Positions 61,364-64,000 of a stretch of 64,000 nucleotides of DNA are shown piece after piece (within the stretch, counting starts at the first letter, position 1; each line of letters begins with the position of its first letter). The stretch is from Bordetella flabilis (GTDB taxonomy: Bacteria > Pseudomonadota > Gammaproteobacteria > Burkholderiales > Burkholderiaceae_B). The notes beneath the pieces are model-generated. The model saw only the letters and a program-made list of their open reading frames with translations, made no database searches and was not told where the DNA came from. Location of the stretch: positions 372,001 to 436,000 of the forward strand of contig NZ_CP016172.1 in the NCBI RefSeq assembly GCF_001676725.1, written 5' to 3'. Made by a program: the position numbers and the translations under genes.

Positions 61364-62275
61364 ATGCTCAATGTGCGCCACCTGGAAATCTTCCGCACCG
61401 TGGTCCAGACCGGATCCGTATCCGCCGCGGGGCGCATGCTGTATATCTCGCAGCCGGCGGTGACCAAGACGCTGCGCCTGCTGGAAGGCGAATTGGGCCT
61501 GACGCTGTTCCAGCGCGTGAAGGGACGGCTGGTGTGTACCCCCGAGGCCGACGCCTTGATGCCGGAGGTCGAACGCCTGTTCGGTAGCGTGGAATCGGTG
61601 CGTCAGGCGGCGCTGGAGATCCGGCAGGGCGTGCGGGGCCGTATTACCGTGGCTTCGGTATCCACGCTATCGATGTCCGTGGTGGCCCAGGCGGTACACG
61701 TGTTCCACCAACGGCATCCGCAAGTGCAGTTCGACGTGCGGGCGCTGCCCACCCGCCATGTAATCGAGTACGTGGGGACCAGTCAGGTCGACATGGGCAT
61801 CGTGGATGTGCCGACGCCGGCGACCTCGCTGGAAGTGGAGGAGATCTGCAAGAGCGAAGTCGTGTGCGTCCTGCATCGCGATCATCCCCTGGCACGGCAT
61901 GCCAGGCTGACCCCCGAGCTGCTGGCCGCCTGGCCTATCATCACCTTCGCCGACGATACCTTCACCGGGTTCCGTCTGCGGGAAGCATTTCGCGATTGCG
62001 GCGTGGCCTACGAGACCGCGCTGGTGTCCAACAGCACCGGAACGCTATGCGCGATGGTGGAGGCACTGAATGCGATCGCGCTCGTCGACCATTTCATCCT
62101 GATGACCTCGGCTTTTCCGCAACTGGTGATGCGGCGCTTTCATCCCCGCATCGACATGCGGCCACGCTTCCTGTTTTCGCCGATGCGACCGCGCTCGGCC
62201 ATCGTTGCGCAGTTCGCCGACGAGATTCGGACGGCGGCGCGCCGGGCGGTGCGGCGCCTCGGACGGACGGATTAG
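61364..62275 (+). CDS. LysR-family transcriptional regulator of the catabolic operon
   Basis: A 303-residue LTTR with GGGGA before the ATG. The helix-turn-helix is LEIFRTVVQTGSVSAAGRMLYISQPAVTKTLRLLE, and LTLFQRVKGRLVCTPEADALM follows, a form seen in the OccR/NocR/LysR group that senses amino acids and opines. The effector domain begins at about residue 90. Its divergent position opposite the aldehyde dehydrogenase-transporter operon makes it the likely regulator. Confidence 0.9.
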   Translation: MLNVRHLEIFRTVVQTGSVSAAGRMLYISQPAVTKTLRLLEGELGLTLFQRVKGRLVCTPEADALMPEVERLFGSVESVRQAALEIRQGVRGRITVASVSTLSMSVVAQAVHVFHQRHPQVQFDVRALPTRHVIEYVGTSQVDMGIVDVPTPATSLEVEEICKSEVVCVLHRDHPLARHARLTPELLAAWPIITFADDTFTGFRLREAFRDCGVAYETALVSNSTGTLCAMVEALNAIALVDHFILMTSAFPQLVMRRFHPRIDMRPRFLFSPMRPRSAIVAQFADEIRTAARRAVRRLGRTD

Positions 62276-62288
62276 CAGTGGGGCGAGC

Positions 62289-63128
62289 TCAATTTGCCAC
62301 GAGGTCCGCGAGACAACGGCCCGAAGGGCTCTCGGGGTCGCCCAATGCAAGGACTACCGTGAGATGGTTCAGACCGGCCTCGACCCGGAACTGTCCGTCA
62401 TGAACCGTGCGCCCCAACAATGAAGCCAACTGTCGACCCTGCGTGTGGAACGGCGCTGTATCCCTTTCACTGACCATCACGATACGCCGCGGGCCATGAA
62501 GCTGGCGGGAGGCAAGGGGCGACCATGCCGACGCCTCGGCTGGGGTCATCTTCGCTTCGCTCTTCAGGAAACTGCCCGGGATGTCTGTCAGGTCGTAAAT
62601 GCCGCTGACCAGCAGCAGCCCGCGCAGCGCGGGCAGATCGGGCAGAGAGCTTTCTTCCGTCCCGATCGCGGCCAGGTAGCTGGCCAGGTGCGCTCCCGCC
62701 GAATGGCCGCTGGCAGTGAGTCGCGTGGCGTCGGCCCCCAGGTCCGGCGCCATCGCGACCAAATGCCGGACGGCCGCGCGGACCTGCGCGACGATAGCGG
62801 CCAGCCTTGTGTCGGGCATCAGGTCGTAGGTGACAAGGGCGGCAATACCGCCCGCGGCCAGCACGGGCGCGGCGACCAGCCAGTGATCATCCTTGTTGCC
62901 CGAACGCCAATAGCCGCCGTGGATGAACACATGGAGCGGAGCGCCCTTCGCGATACGGGGCGGGAAAACGATGTCCATCCGTTCGCGCGCGCCTGGACCG
63001 TAGGACACGTCCCGTCGCATATCGACCCGCTTGGCGAATTCCCGGGACCGCGCGGCCGTCTCGGCGATGATCGCGTCGAAATCCGGGATGAAGTCACGGT
63101 TGCGATAGAGGTCCTGGGCCATGTTCAA
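62289..63128 (-). CDS. Alpha/beta hydrolase (kynurenine formamidase-like)
   Basis: A 279-residue alpha/beta hydrolase. HGGYW (residues 70-74) is the oxyanion motif of formamidases and hormone-sensitive-lipase-type esterases; the nucleophile is S143 in SGHSAGAH, and the C-terminal GLNHLTV gives the His. Its ATG overlaps the stop of the upstream aldehyde dehydrogenase by 4 bp, so the two are coupled. It converges on the LysR gene, with 13 bp between. The substrate is unknown, probably a formamide or an ester related to the aldehyde dehydrogenase pathway. Confidence 0.85.
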   Translation of the reverse strand: MNMAQDLYRNRDFIPDFDAIIAETAARSREFAKRVDMRRDVSYGPGARERMDIVFPPRIAKGAPLHVFIHGGYWRSGNKDDHWLVAAPVLAAGGIAALVTYDLMPDTRLAAIVAQVRAAVRHLVAMAPDLGADATRLTASGHSAGAHLASYLAAIGTEESSLPDLPALRGLLLVSGIYDLTDIPGSFLKSEAKMTPAEASAWSPLASRQLHGPRRIVMVSERDTAPFHTQGRQLASLLGRTVHDGQFRVEAGLNHLTVVLALGDPESPSGRCLADLVAN

Positions 63129-64000
63129 AAGTCCACCGCGAAATACTTCGGCTCCATGAATTCGAGCACGCCGGTCAGGCCACCTTCGCGCCCGAGCCCG
63201 CTTTGCTTGACGCCGCCGAACGGCGCGGCGGGATCGGACATTATCCCGCGGTTGATCGCTATCATGCCGCTTTCGATCGCCCGGCCGACGCGCAGCGCGC
63301 GCGACAGATCGCCGGAATAGATATATGCAGCCAGTCCATACTCCGTATGGTTCGCCAGCTGGATCGCTTCGGCCTCCGTCTTGAAACGATAGACGCTCGC
63401 AACGGGTCCGAAGATCTCCGCATGCGCGATCTCCGCGTCCAGGGGCACATTGTCCAGGACCGTGGGCGGGTAGAAGTAACCGCTGCCCGGCAGCGGTTTT
63501 CCACCTGTATGCACGCGAGCGCCCTGTGCGATCGCTCCCGAGACCAGGCGGTCGATCTTCGATACGGCGTTGGCCGTGATCATTGGCCCCACCTGGGTTG
63601 CTTCCGCGAGGCCGGAACCGACCCGAAGCGCCGCCATCCGCTTCGTCAGCCCGGCGACAAAGGCGTCGTGTATGTCCGATTGGACGTAGAAGCGGTTGGC
63701 CGCGGTACAGGCTTCACCCGCGTTGCGCATTTTGGCGATGATCGCGCCGTCCAGGGCTGCTTCCAGATCCGCGTCGTCGAACACCAGGAATGGCGCGTTG
63801 CCTCCCAGTTCCATCGAGCACGAAACCACGGTCTTTGCCGCCTCGGCGAGCAATACGCGGCCGACCTGGGTCGACCCCGTGAAAGAAAGCTTGCGCACGC
63901 GTGGATCGGCCAGCATGGCGTTGGAAACGGCAGCGGGTTGCGTGGTGGTCAGTACGTTCACCACGCCGGGCGGCACGCCCGCCTGCGCGCCAAGCCGCGC
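63125..64000 (-). CDS. Aldehyde dehydrogenase, C-terminal part (GabD-like, start outside window)
   Basis: 292 residues are visible; the frame is open to the right edge, where ARLGAQAG precedes VPPGVVNVL, so the N-terminal third lies beyond the window. The GTG at 63976 is internal. Catalytic motifs are present: FTGSTQVGRVL, MELGGNAPFLVF with the general-base Glu, and NAGEACTAANRF with the nucleophile Cys. The C-terminal FGGVKQSGLGREGG is typical. It most resembles succinate-semialdehyde dehydrogenases and is coupled to the alpha/beta hydrolase. Confidence 0.9.
   Translation of the reverse strand, partial: ARLGAQAGVPPGVVNVLTTTQPAAVSNAMLADPRVRKLSFTGSTQVGRVLLAEAAKTVVSCSMELGGNAPFLVFDDADLEAALDGAIIAKMRNAGEACTAANRFYVQSDIHDAFVAGLTKRMAALRVGSGLAEATQVGPMITANAVSKIDRLVSGAIAQGARVHTGGKPLPGSGYFYPPTVLDNVPLDAEIAHAEIFGPVASVYRFKTEAEAIQLANHTEYGLAAYIYSGDLSRALRVGRAIESGMIAINRGIMSDPAAPFGGVKQSGLGREGGLTGVLEFMEPKYFAVDF

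Noticed and set aside
1..64000. tRNA, rRNA, transposase, integrase, attachment sites, CRISPR arrays
   Set aside because: None was recognised on reading both strands; a covariance-model scan was not possible, so a missed tRNA or small RNA cannot be excluded.

Overview
The window is a GC-rich, densely coded stretch of chromosome with no rRNA, tRNA, insertion sequence or CRISPR array that I could find. It most resembles a betaproteobacterium of the Alcaligenaceae, probably Bordetella or a close relative. The reasons are an orphan Bug-type (tripartite tricarboxylate family) solute receptor next to a LysR regulator, many LysR/IclR-controlled catabolic cassettes, and a MexEF-OprN-like efflux operon. 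No close match could be searched, so the genus is an inference.

Left part (1-17.8 kb): the tail of a GlxA-like AraC regulator and a flavin reductase face, convergently, a gene (1231-3336) whose product has the hallmarks of an IpaH/SspH-type NEL E3 ubiquitin ligase, normally a type III secretion effector. Then come an endonuclease/exonuclease/phosphatase-fold enzyme coupled to a membrane-anchored penicillin-acylase-family hydrolase, a small FxLYD protein, pcaJ-pcaI with a divergent pcaR-like regulator and two 15-bp PcaR-like boxes between them, queC, a GNAT acetyltransferase, ilvD (preceded by a 17-bp-period degenerate repeat), an MFS transporter, a SAF-domain dehydrogenase, a deoxyribonucleotidase-like HAD protein and thpR.

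Middle (17.9-41.2 kb): an RND efflux operon (adaptor, MexF-like pump, outer-membrane lipoprotein) with a divergent LysR gene; a second LysR gene with a Bug receptor and an M28 peptidase, preceded by two perfect palindromes; a short orphan ORF; a SYLF-domain lipoprotein; glycogen phosphorylase; a translationally coupled pair of large unrecognised proteins (33000-37216); and an SbcD/SbcC-like (YhaO/YhaN-like) pair.

Right part (41.4-64 kb): a heptosyltransferase-like glycosyltransferase and an O-antigen-ligase-like membrane protein; an orphan nucleotidyltransferase-fold protein near a small repeat-containing ORF; a sulfatase cluster (outer-membrane barrel, exported formylglycine-generating-enzyme homologue, exported sulfatase with a CxAxR site) divergent from a DUF3313 lipoprotein and an exported HAD phosphatase; and an eight-gene co-directional catabolic/transport operon (aldehyde dehydrogenase, spermidine/putrescine-type ABC transporter, FAD oxidoreductase, acyl-CoA ligase, amidohydrolase) under a divergent LysR. 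The window ends in an alpha/beta hydrolase coupled to a second, truncated aldehyde dehydrogenase.

The best candidates for something undescribed are the NEL-type effector gene, the 33-37 kb two-gene cassette, the exported FGE/sulfatase pair, and the nucleotidyltransferase-like gene with its small convergent ORF.
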